The notes beneath the pieces are model-generated. The model was not told the origin of the DNA, did no database searches, and worked only from the letters and a program-made list of their open reading frames with translations. Below, piece after piece: positions 1 to 7,173 of a stretch of DNA of 16,022 nucleotides (the stretch's first letter is position 1; every line of letters begins with the position of its first letter). Where the stretch lies: NCBI GenBank assembly GCA_008501785.1, contig QQUD01000155.1:1-16022 (forward strand), given 5' to 3'. This DNA is from Chloroflexota bacterium. Its GTDB lineage: Bacteria > Chloroflexota > Anaerolineae > Promineifilales > Promineifilaceae. A program made the position numbers and the translations under genes.

Positions 1-192
1 GACAAGGAGCATGGCTGCGGCCTGTTTGGAAACGGCCGTTTCTAACCCCCTCTCAAAATAAGTCACCATTACCGGCATTACCGGCGCTTCGATTTCTAGC
101 ACCACAACTTCATTATCTTGTGCGCTTGCCGAATAAACGCCACTCAAAATTAGAAAGAGAAACATCGGCAATAAAACCATAAATTTACGCAT
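1..192 (-). CDS. NfeD/ClpP-class membrane serine protease, N-terminal fragment (cut by window edge)
   Basis: The reading frame starts at ATG 192 and is still open at base 1, giving 64 residues. It begins with a short basic head, a hydrophobic core and an ASAQ cleavage-like site near residue 25, so a secretion signal is likely. Next comes VVVLEIEAPVMPVMVTYFER and then LETAVSKQAAAMLLV. This matches the start of the ClpP-like domain of NfeD/SppA-type membrane-bound serine proteases, where a V-x-IxGPI-xxx-YL-x-RAL-xxA strand-helix pattern follows the signal peptide. The catalytic serine and lysine would lie beyond the window, so activity cannot be judged. It sits downstream of the histidine kinase gene on the same strand, separated by a strong hairpin. 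One ACGGCCGT copy lies in the codons for T-A-V. The family call is moderately sure because only the first domain edge is visible. Confidence 0.6.
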   Translation of the reverse strand, partial: MRKFMVLLPMFLFLILSGVYSASAQDNEVVVLEIEAPVMPVMVTYFERGLETAVSKQAAAMLLV

Positions 193-231
193 TATTTTTC
201 ACCTGAACCAGTCTGAACAAAAGTTAATTAA

Positions 232-264
232 AACCTCCCGGAGGTGCAGCACCTCCGGGAGGTT
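232..264. terminator. 16-bp perfect inverted repeat, likely terminator of the kinase gene
   Basis: AACCTCCCGGAGGTGC, one central base, then its exact reverse complement. Read on the minus strand the stem is followed by TTTTAATTAA, so it can act as an intrinsic terminator between the kinase gene (ending at 307) and the NfeD-type gene (starting at 192). Each arm contains ACCTCC-N-GGAGGT, itself a palindrome with one odd central base, a design shared with three other hairpins in this window. Confidence 0.7.
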
Positions 265-306
265 AGTATACCAAATTCAGTTTAGGCATTCGTGAGAATC
301 AACCGG

Positions 307-1560
307 CTAATCCCCACTGTTATTGACCGCTTGCAGTGCAAGTGTGAACTTGCTGCCCTGGGGTAATGTTTCGGCCCAAATACGGCCGTTATGCAACTCC
401 ACCAATTCCTTAGCAATCGACAAGCCCAACCCCATCCCCTCATGATGGCGACGCAGCGGCGATTCAACTTGATAGAACCGTGAAAAAATTCGATCCAATT
501 GATCACCAGGAATACCAATGCCCGTATCCTGAATCGTAAACCAGATTTCTTGACCCTGCCGCTGCAAGGTGATGTCAATCTGACCACCCTGGGGCGTAAA
601 CTTGATGGCATTGTTGAGCAAGTTGTTGATAATCACTTCAACCATCGCCCGATCTGCGGTGACAAGCAGCGGGCGGTCTGGTAAATTGATTTGAATCAGT
701 TGCGATTTGGCAACGGCCGTTTCATCCTTATCGACTTCCATTTCTCGCACAATTTGAACACAGTCAATTTGTTCTAAATTAATGGCTGCATCCCCCGCAT
801 CCACATAGCGCAAGTTCAACATATCTTGAATCAGCGAACGCAAATGAATAGCTGCTTGCAGCACACTGTCAAACTGTTCCGCAATTGCCGGGCTGGCCTC
901 TTCCCGTAAAAACGACACATAGCCGAGAATCACTGACAGCGGCGTGCGCAGTTCATGTGAAGCAATGGCTATGAAATCTGTTTTCAACTGGTCCAGTTCA
1001 CTTAACTCTGAATTTGCCTGCTGCAATTCGGCAAACAATCGCGCCTTTTCTACCGCAACACCGGCCAAATCAGCCAAAATCGACAAGGTTTCAACATCTT
1101 GTTCACTAAATGCCGATCCATCTGGCTTGTTGATCGCTTCCAACACACCAACCGGTTCTTGATCGACGTTGCGCATGGGCACACCCAAAATAGCATTTGT
1201 CTGAAACTCAATCACCTTGTCTACTTTCTTGTTCCAGCGTGGGTCTTGCGACACATCTGGCACAATCAGAGGCCGATTAGACAACAAAATCGCGCCAGCA
1301 ATGCTGTTGTCTAATTTAACAGGCATGTCGGCCATTTCCGCCGGGATTTCGTTAGAAGAGGCCTTGAAGTGAAGCTGGCGTGTACGCGGGTCGAGCAGCA
1401 AAATAGACGCAGCTTCTGTTTTAGTAAGCAGCGCTGCTTCGCTGATGATGTAATTGAGCAGTTCGTCAAGATTGATTGTGGAATTAAGTACTCTGCTAAT
1501 TTCGACCATTCGGGCCAAACCAGCAGCATCAACTTTTGGCAATTGATTATCCATATTCAT
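307..1560 (-). CDS. GAF-domain sensor histidine kinase (soluble)
   Basis: The 417-residue protein has no membrane segment or signal peptide, so it should sense a cytoplasmic signal. A GAF domain spans about residues 25-175. A coiled linker (175-195) leads to a HisKA domain with the H-box SHELRTPLS, where His202 is the predicted phosphorylation site. The HATPase domain has an N-box NNLLNNAIKFT (312-322), the G1 box DTGIGI (345-350), FSRFYQ as F-box and the G2 box GMGLGLSIAKEL (375-386), so all kinase motifs are intact. No receiver is fused; its partner could be one of the receiver-only proteins at 4974-5393 or 6495-6896, which is inference. Start: ATG 1560 has GAGGG about five bases upstream; the second ATG two codons later is also possible. 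The promoter should lie in the 190-bp divergent gap shared with hemW. Confidence 0.93.
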   Translation of the reverse strand: MNMDNQLPKVDAAGLARMVEISRVLNSTINLDELLNYIISEAALLTKTEAASILLLDPRTRQLHFKASSNEIPAEMADMPVKLDNSIAGAILLSNRPLIVPDVSQDPRWNKKVDKVIEFQTNAILGVPMRNVDQEPVGVLEAINKPDGSAFSEQDVETLSILADLAGVAVEKARLFAELQQANSELSELDQLKTDFIAIASHELRTPLSVILGYVSFLREEASPAIAEQFDSVLQAAIHLRSLIQDMLNLRYVDAGDAAINLEQIDCVQIVREMEVDKDETAVAKSQLIQINLPDRPLLVTADRAMVEVIINNLLNNAIKFTPQGGQIDITLQRQGQEIWFTIQDTGIGIPGDQLDRIFSRFYQVESPLRRHHEGMGLGLSIAKELVELHNGRIWAETLPQGSKFTLALQAVNNSGD

Positions 1561-1659
1561 ATGTCCCTCATGTCAGACAGTCTACGGCTTGATACAATTG
1601 GATTGTAATATGATACGTTATCCGATGCATTCATGCCAAGTGATGTGCATGAAAATTGG

Positions 1660-1736
1660 GTAAACGGTAAGCAGTGAACGGTGAATAGTGAATAGTGAAT
1701 GGTAATTAGTTTACCGGTTACTGTTTACTGTCTACC
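1660..1736. repeat. Degenerate tandem heptamer array A (11 units, 77 bp)
   Basis: Eleven consecutive 7-base units fit without a slip: GTAAACG, GTAAGCA, GTGAACG, GTGAATA twice, GTGAATG, GTAATTA, GTTTACC, GGTTACT, GTTTACT, GTCTACC. The first half is GTRARNN-like and the second half reads as its approximate reverse complement, so an imperfect hairpin could form. It fills the gap just before hemW (start 1751). It resembles the short tandemly repeated repetitive (STRR) heptamers described in filamentous cyanobacteria. Confidence 0.8.
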
Positions 1737-1750
1737 AACAAAAACCAACT

Positions 1751-2914
1751 ATGTACAAAAATAATAGCCTCAGCCTCTATCTCCATATTCCCTTCTGCCG
1801 TCATCGCTGCTCGTATTGTGATTTTAATACGTATACGAGCCTAAGTGCTTTGAAGGAGCAGTATGCGGCAGCGATGGTGACCGAGATTGAGCAGGTGGCT
1901 GGTGGTGTAAAACGGCCGTCTCACACCATCTTCTTCGGCGGCGGCACGCCAACTTTAATGTCACCTACAACATTGCAGCCCATTCTACTCGCCGTCCGAT
2001 CTCATTTCGATCTGGCGGCAAATGCCGAAATCACAATGGAGGCAAATCCGGGCACGGTTGACCTCGATTATTTGAGTGCAGTACGCACGTTGGGGGTTAA
2101 TCGGTTGAGTTTTGGCGTTCAGAGTGTTATTCCCAGCGAATTGGCAATTTTGGAGCGGGAACACGACTTTGCAGCAGTCGTACAGGCTGTTGAGATGAGC
2201 CATCAGGCAGGTATTCGTAACATCAACCTAGATTTAATTTATGGTGTGCCGGGGCAAACGCTGGCTAGTTGGGAAGAAAGTGTCTGCACTGCGCTAACGC
2301 TGCAGCCGCAACATCTCAGCCTATACTGCTTGACGATTGAACCGGGGACGCCAATGAACCGGTGGTTGCAAAACGGCCGTATTCAACCCCCAGACCCCGA
2401 TTTAGCCGCAGATCAATACGAATTGGCTGGCAAAATTTTAGCAGAACACAACTTTGATCATTATGAAATCTCCAACTGGGCGCAACCTGGGTTTGAATGT
2501 GAGCACAACCTGACCTACTGGCGCAATGGCGACTATTTAGGGCTGGGGGCAGGCGCACACGGCCATGCGGCAGGCTACCGGTATCAGGTTGTGAAACAGC
2601 CGCGTGTTTATATTCGTCGTTTGCTAGAAACAAACGCACATCATTATCCATTGTCAACGGCCGTTTCCGACTTCCACGCCATCGACCCACAAGAAAACAT
2701 GGGCGACATCATTATCACACAGCTGCGCCTTTTGCAAGAAGGGCTTGACCTCAATGCATTTGCCAGCCAATTTGGGCAATCGCTGGATGAAGCTTACAAC
2801 GGCACGATGTCGCAGATGATTGAGTGGGGATTGTTGACAGTTGAAGATGATTTTTTGAAGTTGACGGAAAACGGCCGTTTTGTCAGCAATCAAGTTTTTT
2901 ATCGATTTGTGTAA
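1751..2914 (+). CDS. hemW: Radical SAM heme chaperone HemW (coproporphyrinogen oxidase-like)
   Basis: The 387-residue protein has the usual HemW length. The radical-SAM cluster motif is CRHRCSYCDF, with Cys16, Cys20 and Cys23 binding the [4Fe-4S] cluster; Phe after CxxxCxxCx is typical of HemW rather than of true oxygen-independent coproporphyrinogen oxidase HemN. FFGGGTPTLM (SAM binding), EANPGTVD, RLSFGVQS and GVPGQTLASW follow in family order, and a C-terminal winged-helix-like region (NGRFVSNQVFYRF) closes the protein. HemW proteins bind heme and deliver it to respiratory enzymes. The ATG at 1751 gives the canonical SLYLHIPFC start; no clear Shine-Dalgarno precedes it because heptamer array A occupies the leader. 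It carries four ACGGCCGT copies read in three different codon phases. mobA follows after a hairpin-containing gap of 87 bases. Confidence 0.93.
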   Translation: MYKNNSLSLYLHIPFCRHRCSYCDFNTYTSLSALKEQYAAAMVTEIEQVAGGVKRPSHTIFFGGGTPTLMSPTTLQPILLAVRSHFDLAANAEITMEANPGTVDLDYLSAVRTLGVNRLSFGVQSVIPSELAILEREHDFAAVVQAVEMSHQAGIRNINLDLIYGVPGQTLASWEESVCTALTLQPQHLSLYCLTIEPGTPMNRWLQNGRIQPPDPDLAADQYELAGKILAEHNFDHYEISNWAQPGFECEHNLTYWRNGDYLGLGAGAHGHAAGYRYQVVKQPRVYIRRLLETNAHHYPLSTAVSDFHAIDPQENMGDIIITQLRLLQEGLDLNAFASQFGQSLDEAYNGTMSQMIEWGLLTVEDDFLKLTENGRFVSNQVFYRFV

Positions 2915-2933
2915 TCTCTTTCTCTGCTCCGGT

Positions 2934-2978
2934 CGGTCTCCAGACCGCACCGGAAAGGGTAGCACGGTCTGGAGACCG
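2934..2978. repeat. Nested-palindrome hairpin between hemW and mobA
   Basis: CGGTCTCCAGACCG (2934-2947) is matched by its exact reverse complement CGGTCTGGAGACCG (2965-2978), with a 17-base spacer. Each arm is also nearly self-complementary (CGGTCT around a CC or GG centre). No T-run follows, so a terminator role is doubtful. It belongs to the same design class as the hairpins at 232, 9980 and 12617. Confidence 0.75.
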
Positions 2979-3001
2979 GCTACAGCCATAGGGAGTTCTT
3001 C

Positions 3002-3586
3002 TTGACCAAACTAACTATCGCGATTAACGCAGGCGGCAAAAGCAGCCGCATGGGAACCGACAAATCATTTATCAACTTTAACGGTAAGCCGATGATTGAA
3101 GGCATCATTGAGCGGCTCGCCGGTCTAGGTGATGAAATGATCCTGATCACCAACAATCAAACAGATTATGCACATCTGGGATTACCAATTTTTGGGGATA
3201 TTTACGAAGATCATGGACCGTTGGCGGGGATACAAACGGCCGTTTTTCACGCCCAACATCCACACACGCTCATGATCGCCTGTGACATGCCGTGGCTCAA
3301 TCGTGATTTGCTGACCTACATGATTTCGCGAAAAGAAACGGCCGACATCATTGTGCCACGCTGGCAAAAGTTCCCTGAACCCATGCATGCCATTTACAGC
3401 AAGGCATGCTTGCCTGCCATTGAAGCTGATTTAGATGCCAAATTGCTAAAAATCATTGGATTTTATCGCAATGTATCGGTGAATTATGTGGAACGGGATG
3501 TGATTGAGCGGTTTGATGGAAACGGCCGTTCCTTCGCCAACGTCAACACCCCCAAAGATTTAGCACGGGAAAAAAACAGAGAATAG
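3002..3586 (+). CDS. mobA: Molybdenum cofactor guanylyltransferase MobA
   Basis: This 194-residue protein transfers GMP from GTP to molybdopterin, forming the guanine dinucleotide form of the molybdenum cofactor. The N-terminal nucleotide-binding signature is INAGGKSSRMGTDKSF (about residues 8-23), matching LAGGxSxRMGxDK of MobA and related sugar-phosphate nucleotidyltransferases. GDIYEDHGPLAGIQTAV (64-80) and ACDMPWLNRDLL supply the GPLAGI and metal-binding CDMP segments of MobA. The C-terminal FANVNTPKDL matches the family's (F)xNINTPeDL end. The start is TTG at 3002, with GGGAG at 2991-2995 at good spacing; no ATG fits. It lies 87 bases behind hemW and ends inside the left arm of a terminator facing folD. 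It carries two exact ACGGCCGT sites and one degenerate copy. Confidence 0.92.
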   Translation: MTKLTIAINAGGKSSRMGTDKSFINFNGKPMIEGIIERLAGLGDEMILITNNQTDYAHLGLPIFGDIYEDHGPLAGIQTAVFHAQHPHTLMIACDMPWLNRDLLTYMISRKETADIIVPRWQKFPEPMHAIYSKACLPAIEADLDAKLLKIIGFYRNVSVNYVERDVIERFDGNGRSFANVNTPKDLAREKNRE

Positions 3587-3611
3587 GGAGCGTGCTCCCT
3601 ATCCTCTGTTT
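3574..3611. terminator. Bidirectional terminator between mobA and folD
   Basis: AAACAGAGAATAGGGAGC (3574-3591), a GT loop, then an 18-base arm complementary at every position except one G-T type pair. It is preceded by an A-run and followed by TTT, so it works for the converging mobA and folD transcripts. The mobA TAG stop (3584-3586) lies within the left arm. Confidence 0.85.
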
Positions 3612-3618
3612 CAATTCT

Positions 3619-4503
3619 CTACTTCTTAGACAACGCAATTTGTGCCGCAGTCAAAGTATTTTTCATCAGCATAGCAATCGTCATCGGACCCACCCCTCCA
3701 GGAACAGGCGTGATTGCACCAGCAACTTCTTTAGCCGTATCAAATTCAACATCACCAACAAGACGATAGCCGCGTTTGCGTGTTTCATCATCAACACGAT
3801 TGATACCAACGTCAATTATTGCTACCCCAGGTTTCAACATGTCGCCTTTAATCATGTCTGCCCAACCAATTGCAGCCACAACAATATCAGCACGTTTCAG
3901 GTGTGCAGTCAGGTCTTTCGTGCGGCTATGGCAAATTGTCACCGTTGCATTTGCTTTTTGCAGCAGCATAGCCATGGGCAAGCCCACAATATTTGAACGC
4001 CCAACGATAACTGCTTCTGCACCATTTAAATCCACACCTGCATCCTCAAGCAAAACCATACAACCTGCCGGAGTACAAGGAATAAACAGTGGATTGCGAC
4101 CTTTCATTGCCAAACGGCCGATATTCACAGGATGGAAACCATCAACATCTTTTTCTAGATCAATCGCATTTAAAATCGTTTCTTCATCAATATGCTTAGG
4201 CAATGGCAACTGCACCAAAATACCATTCACCTCAGGGTCTGCGTTTAATTTCTTAACAAGCGCAAGAACCTCTTCTTGTGTTGCATCTGCTTCGAGCTTA
4301 TGACCAACTGAGCGAATCCCCAGTTTTTCACTCATTCGCTGTTTACTACGTACATAAGTAGCTGAAGCAGGGTCTTCCCCAACCAATACAGTTGCCAAAC
4401 CAGGAACATAATTGTGTTCTTCTTTCATTTTGGCAACATCTATTGCGACAGATGCCCGTACTTTTTCTGCGACTTGCTTACCATCAATAATTTGTGCTGA
4501 CAT
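3619..4503 (-). CDS. folD: Bifunctional methylenetetrahydrofolate dehydrogenase/methenyltetrahydrofolate cyclohydrolase FolD
   Basis: This 294-residue enzyme interconverts 5,10-methylene-, 5,10-methenyl- and 10-formyl-tetrahydrofolate using NADP, supplying one-carbon units for purines and formyl-Met-tRNA. The catalytic set is intact and falls at the same numbers as in E. coli FolD: Tyr50 and Lys54 in YVRSK, Gln98 in GILVQLPLP, Asp121 in DVDGFHP. The Rossmann segment is VIVGRSNIVGLP (about 166-177), followed by ATVTICHSRT. The end has AITPVPGGVGPMTIAMLM. ATG 4503 has a GAGG four bases upstream of GT-ATG, and MSAQIIDGK is the standard N-terminus. It is separated from the upstream membrane-protein gene by a terminator, so it probably has its own promoter in 4504-4555. 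It contains no exact ACGGCCGT site, only one ACGGCCGA. Confidence 0.97.
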   Translation of the reverse strand: MSAQIIDGKQVAEKVRASVAIDVAKMKEEHNYVPGLATVLVGEDPASATYVRSKQRMSEKLGIRSVGHKLEADATQEEVLALVKKLNADPEVNGILVQLPLPKHIDEETILNAIDLEKDVDGFHPVNIGRLAMKGRNPLFIPCTPAGCMVLLEDAGVDLNGAEAVIVGRSNIVGLPMAMLLQKANATVTICHSRTKDLTAHLKRADIVVAAIGWADMIKGDMLKPGVAIIDVGINRVDDETRKRGYRLVGDVEFDTAKEVAGAITPVPGGVGPMTIAMLMKNTLTAAQIALSKK

Positions 4504-4555
4504 ACTTACCTCATTCAGTAGATTATCTCTTCAACAGATTTAGAACTCATAAATT

Positions 4556-4585
4556 AAAAAGGCCACCAGCACATGCCGATGACCT
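4556..4585 (-). terminator. Rho-independent terminator after the 68-aa membrane protein gene
   Basis: On the minus strand AGGTCATCGGCA, a two-base loop TG and TGCTGGTGGCCT form a 12-bp stem with several G-U pairs, followed directly by TTTTT. It lies about 70 bases downstream of the 68-aa gene and upstream of folD, so it separates the two transcripts. Confidence 0.8.
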
Positions 4586-4651
4586 CTATATACAATGTTA
4601 ATCATTCAAAAACTAGTGGTTACTTAACTAGTGTCACATAAATTGAAGACA

Positions 4652-4858
4652 TCACTTGGGGAGAATATCTGTCCCCATAAACTTGTCTAACCAGATACCA
4701 ACGGCAATTCCTAGCGAAAGTGTTGTAAAGAAAGTATAGGAAAAACCAAACTCTTCTAAATTTGTATCGGCAATAAACGGTGCCACGACAATTGCATAGG
4801 TTAAAACAAACCCAGCCACCAGAGATATAACAATCAACAATAAACGCTTCACTAACAT
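4652..4858 (-). CDS. Small two-helix membrane protein of unknown function
   Basis: I do not recognise this 68-residue protein. It has two hydrophobic stretches: about residues 6-28 (LLLIVISLVAGFVLTYAIVV) and about 42-58 (FFTTLSLGIAVGIWL), joined by a short acidic loop, DTNLEE. The basic head MLVKR and the KFMGTDILPK tail suggest both ends are cytoplasmic. The gene is supported by a strong Shine-Dalgarno GGAGG (4868-4872) nine bases before the ATG, and by a terminator behind it. A possible minus-strand promoter lies upstream (TTGTCG, 17 bases, TAAAAC), which is weak. It stands between folD and the receiver-only regulator on the same strand. It could be a membrane anchor or a short housekeeping protein; the sequence does not say which. 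Confidence 0.8.
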   Translation of the reverse strand: MLVKRLLLIVISLVAGFVLTYAIVVAPFIADTNLEEFGFSYTFFTTLSLGIAVGIWLDKFMGTDILPK

Positions 4859-4973
4859 CCTTATTTGCCTCCAGACTTCGCTTTTAAATCGCTTTTGTGT
4901 GTTTTATCACAATCATGTTACTACGACAAATAACCTTTACCAATCTAATCCATATTAGTGAACTATCGATGTA

Positions 4974-5393
4974 TTAATGACCTTCGAAGCCATTGCCCAA
5001 GGCTTCCCGTACATGCCTGGTCAAATCCTCAGGTGATATTGGCTTCATTAAATATTTGGTGGCTCCAACGCGCAGGCCTTTGTTGATACTGTCTAAATCA
5101 GTTTTTGCACTCAACATAATAATAGGCAAACGTGACGTATCATTCTCTTTTCGCAAGGTTTCGCACACTGTAAAACCATCCATCCCTGGCATCATGACAT
5201 CAAGTAAAATGACATCTGGCTGATTGATACGAACCTTTTCCAACGCATCAAAACCATCTTCGGCTTCAGAAACATGATACCCAGCACGAACCAACATCAA
5301 ACGTAATAACGTTCGAGCCATAGGTTCATCATCAACAATCAATACTGATTGCGTTAAACTATCTCTTGGAACGGATGAAAAAGAGTCAGCCAC
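4974..5393 (-). CDS. Single-domain response regulator (receiver only)
   Basis: The 139 residues hold one CheY-like receiver domain and no output domain. Acidic pocket residues are Asp21 and Asp22 (IVDDEP), the phosphoacceptor is Asp65 (LLDVMMPGMDG), the switch Ser95 (MLSAK) and the conserved Lys117 (LMKPIS). A 15-residue N-terminal extension precedes the first strand. The start is GTG at 5393; the Shine-Dalgarno is poor, and no internal start would leave the first strand intact. It lies 80 bases downstream of the metallo-beta-lactamase gene on the same strand; a weak promoter (TTGCTT, 16 bases, TACAAT) can be seen in the gap. Such proteins act as phosphorelay intermediates or bind targets directly. 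The cognate kinase is unknown; the GAF kinase at 307-1560 is a candidate only. Confidence 0.93.
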   Translation of the reverse strand: MADSFSSVPRDSLTQSVLIVDDEPMARTLLRLMLVRAGYHVSEAEDGFDALEKVRINQPDVILLDVMMPGMDGFTVCETLRKENDTSRLPIIMLSAKTDLDSINKGLRVGATKYLMKPISPEDLTRHVREALGNGFEGH

Positions 5394-5473
5394 TGTTGCC
5401 TACCGTTTTGAATTTATTATTAATGCCTCATTCCCTATTGTAATCATTTCTTTCTGTGAAGCAACGACAGTAG

Positions 5474-6322
5474 CTATTCAAGATAATTCTTGGCTAATGG
5501 TAACTGTAATTCTAATCCCTCACGTGCTACAAGCGTTTTCGGGAAAATCTCACGGGTCTTTTGTAAAATAACATCAACTTCATCATCTGTCAGGTCAGGG
5601 GAAAAATGGAAAAGGCCTAAATATTTAACGTTAGCCTCAATCGCCGCTTGGGCAGCTTCTAACCAGGTGCTGTGTCCCCAATCAGAATACCGATTACGTT
5701 CTTCCATCGTTCCAAAATGGGAATCGTGGACAAACAAATCAGCCCCTTGTGCTAATTCTAGCACATTCGCATCAAAACCATCATCAGGATGGCCAACATC
5801 CGAACAATAAGTGAACACAACACCATCACTTTCTATTCGAAAGCCCAGGCATCCTCCAGGATGATTAAGATCTGCGACTTTTACTCTTGTACTGTCCCCA
5901 ATTATAATCGTCTCACCATCCTTCACTTCTTTCACGATGAGATCAGCTGGCAATGTTTTATATGAAAATGGCAGGTAAGGTTCAATAAATTGGCCAGCTA
6001 ACGTTTCTTCTAATCGCTTACCAACTCGTTTTTGTCCCACTAACACAAAACGATTTGTGCGACCAAATACTGGACCGAAAAATGGAAACCCTTGAATATG
6101 ATCCCAATGTGTATGGCTGATCAGAATATTTCCAACAATACGGCCACTATTCTCTTTTTGAAGCGCTTGCCCAAGACCTCGGATACCAGAACCTGCATCT
6201 AAGATAATCAACTGCTTGTCTGAAGTACGGACCTCAATACATGATGTATTTCCTCCAACACGAACCGTATTGGGTCCGGGGGTGGGAATTGTGCCACGCA
6301 CCCCCCAAAATCGAATATACAA
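5474..6322 (-). CDS. Metallo-beta-lactamase-fold hydrolase, phosphodiesterase-like
   Basis: The 282-residue protein has the complete binuclear metal site of the MBL fold: SHTHWDHIQG (His70, His72, Asp74, His75), His154 in LNHPGG, Asp175 in YCSDVGHPDD, and His239 in LFHFSP. It starts with the strand-turn MYIRFWGVRGTIPTPG and has GGNTSCIEV followed by LDAGSGIR, a pattern typical of COG1235-type (PhnP-like or cyclic phosphodiesterase-like) enzymes. HDSHFG plus GHSTWLEAA is typical of family members found beside signalling genes. The substrate is unknown; a cyclic nucleotide or phosphoester is plausible but is inference. The start is TTG at 6322 with GAGG eleven bases upstream; no ATG fits. A TATACT -10-like box (plus-strand 6375-6380) lies upstream. 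The two flanking receiver-only regulators suggest a role in signalling. Confidence 0.88.
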   Translation of the reverse strand: MYIRFWGVRGTIPTPGPNTVRVGGNTSCIEVRTSDKQLIILDAGSGIRGLGQALQKENSGRIVGNILISHTHWDHIQGFPFFGPVFGRTNRFVLVGQKRVGKRLEETLAGQFIEPYLPFSYKTLPADLIVKEVKDGETIIIGDSTRVKVADLNHPGGCLGFRIESDGVVFTYCSDVGHPDDGFDANVLELAQGADLFVHDSHFGTMEERNRYSDWGHSTWLEAAQAAIEANVKYLGLFHFSPDLTDDEVDVILQKTREIFPKTLVAREGLELQLPLAKNYLE

Positions 6323-6421
6323 GCTAGATTAACCTCATATTAAAAGACATAACAAATGTTGATTTTCGCTCGCCAGTATACCAAAAAAACATTGAAATTG
6401 ATACTAAATTATGTCTATACA

Positions 6422-6460
6422 AAAAAGCCCATCTGCTCAATCAATGGTCAGATGGGTTTT
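6422..6460. terminator. Intrinsic terminator downstream of the second response regulator gene
   Basis: AAAAAGCCCATCTG, a 13-base loop, then CAGATGGGTTTTTC. The CCCATCTG/CAGATGGG stem is perfect and has A/T runs on both sides, so it can stop transcription in both directions. It lies about 35 bases beyond the stop of the regulator gene and separates it from the hydrolase gene. Confidence 0.85.
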
Positions 6461-6494
6461 TCTTTATATATTAGGGATAGTAGATTTTAAATTG

Positions 6495-6896
6495 TTATGC
6501 TCCAGGAGTACTGTTTTTGGTGCTAATAACGCGCTCAACGCTATCTAACAATTCTTGGGGGCCGAATGGTTTCGTGATGTAATCATCTACCCTAGCAATA
6601 TGCAAGCCTAATACGCGATCAATACTTTGTGCTTTCGCTGTTACCACAATGACAGGAATATCACGCATCTCTTCCGATGCTTTCATCTTTTGATAAACTT
6701 CCCATCCATCCATTTCAGGCATCATTAAATCGAGGAGCACAAGGTCTGGCTTGATCTCACTAATTTTTTCAAGCCCTTCATGTCCACCTACAGCACCGGT
6801 TACTTCAAACTTGTTCCGGCCTAGAATGAGCTTCACTAGCTCAATCATTTCAAGTTCATCTTCTATGCAAACGACTTTTTTCAGATCTACAGCCAT
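6495..6896 (-). CDS. Single-domain response regulator (receiver only)
   Basis: With the ATG at 6896 the protein has 133 residues and one receiver domain: Glu12 and Asp13 (CIEDE), phosphoacceptor Asp56 (LLDLMMPEMDGWEVY), Thr86 (VVTAK) and Lys109 (YITKPF). One acidic-pocket position is Glu instead of Asp, which is common. No output domain is present. The ATG at 6896 is preferred because AGGGG lies ten bases upstream; a longer frame from 6938 would add 14 residues outside the domain and would include this ribosome-binding site. It is a single-gene unit with its own terminator at 6422-6460. The 240-bp region upstream is shared with the divergent T-box operon; it holds a small hairpin, TGAGAC-GTGA-GTCTCA (7049-7064), and no convincing promoter for this gene that I can point to. 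Confidence 0.93.
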   Translation of the reverse strand: MAVDLKKVVCIEDELEMIELVKLILGRNKFEVTGAVGGHEGLEKISEIKPDLVLLDLMMPEMDGWEVYQKMKASEEMRDIPVIVVTAKAQSIDRVLGLHIARVDDYITKPFGPQELLDSVERVISTKNSTPGA

Positions 6897-7138
6897 TACG
6901 TTTATTCCCCTAAAAGCAGGAAGAGAGCCAACAATCATTTATTTTTCTTAAAGAGTATCACAAGCAAAATCGCTTGTCTACTTCCTCTTTTGCTGCTTAT
7001 GTAATTTATAACAATTTTTTCCCTTTACTGAAAATAAGTAATGGGTCCTGAGACGTGAGTCTCATCTCTTATATTTCATAGACTACCTGTTATCCGAACA
7101 AATAGATTTTAACCCCGAATTCAATTTTTTGCAGTCAG

Positions 7139-7167
7139 TTGACACAAAACGGCCGTTTTGGCATAAT
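7139..7167 (+). promoter_or_regulatory. Sigma70-like promoter of the T-box operon with a palindrome in its spacer
   Basis: A perfect -35 box TTGACA (7139-7144), a 17-base spacer and CATAAT (7162-7167, one mismatch from TATAAT) give a near-consensus promoter. Sixteen of the 17 spacer bases form the perfect palindrome CAAAACGGCCGTTTTG (7145-7160), which contains the dispersed ACGGCCGT motif. Transcription should start near 7174, just ahead of T-box stem I. A bound factor or base modification at the spacer could affect polymerase access; that is inference. Confidence 0.75.
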
Positions 7168-7173
7168 CCTACC

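Noticed and set aside
1660..1736. CRISPR-like array
   Set aside because: The repeat unit is 7 bases with no unique spacers and no cas genes nearby; it is a simple tandem array.
3776..4303. 175-codon frame on the plus strand opposite folD
   Set aside because: It is antisense to a highly conserved, complete FolD and has a low-complexity Ser/Thr/Ile composition typical of shadow frames.
6897..6938. 14-residue N-terminal extension of the second response regulator
   Set aside because: It would place AGGGG inside the gene; ATG 6896 starts right before the first receiver strand.
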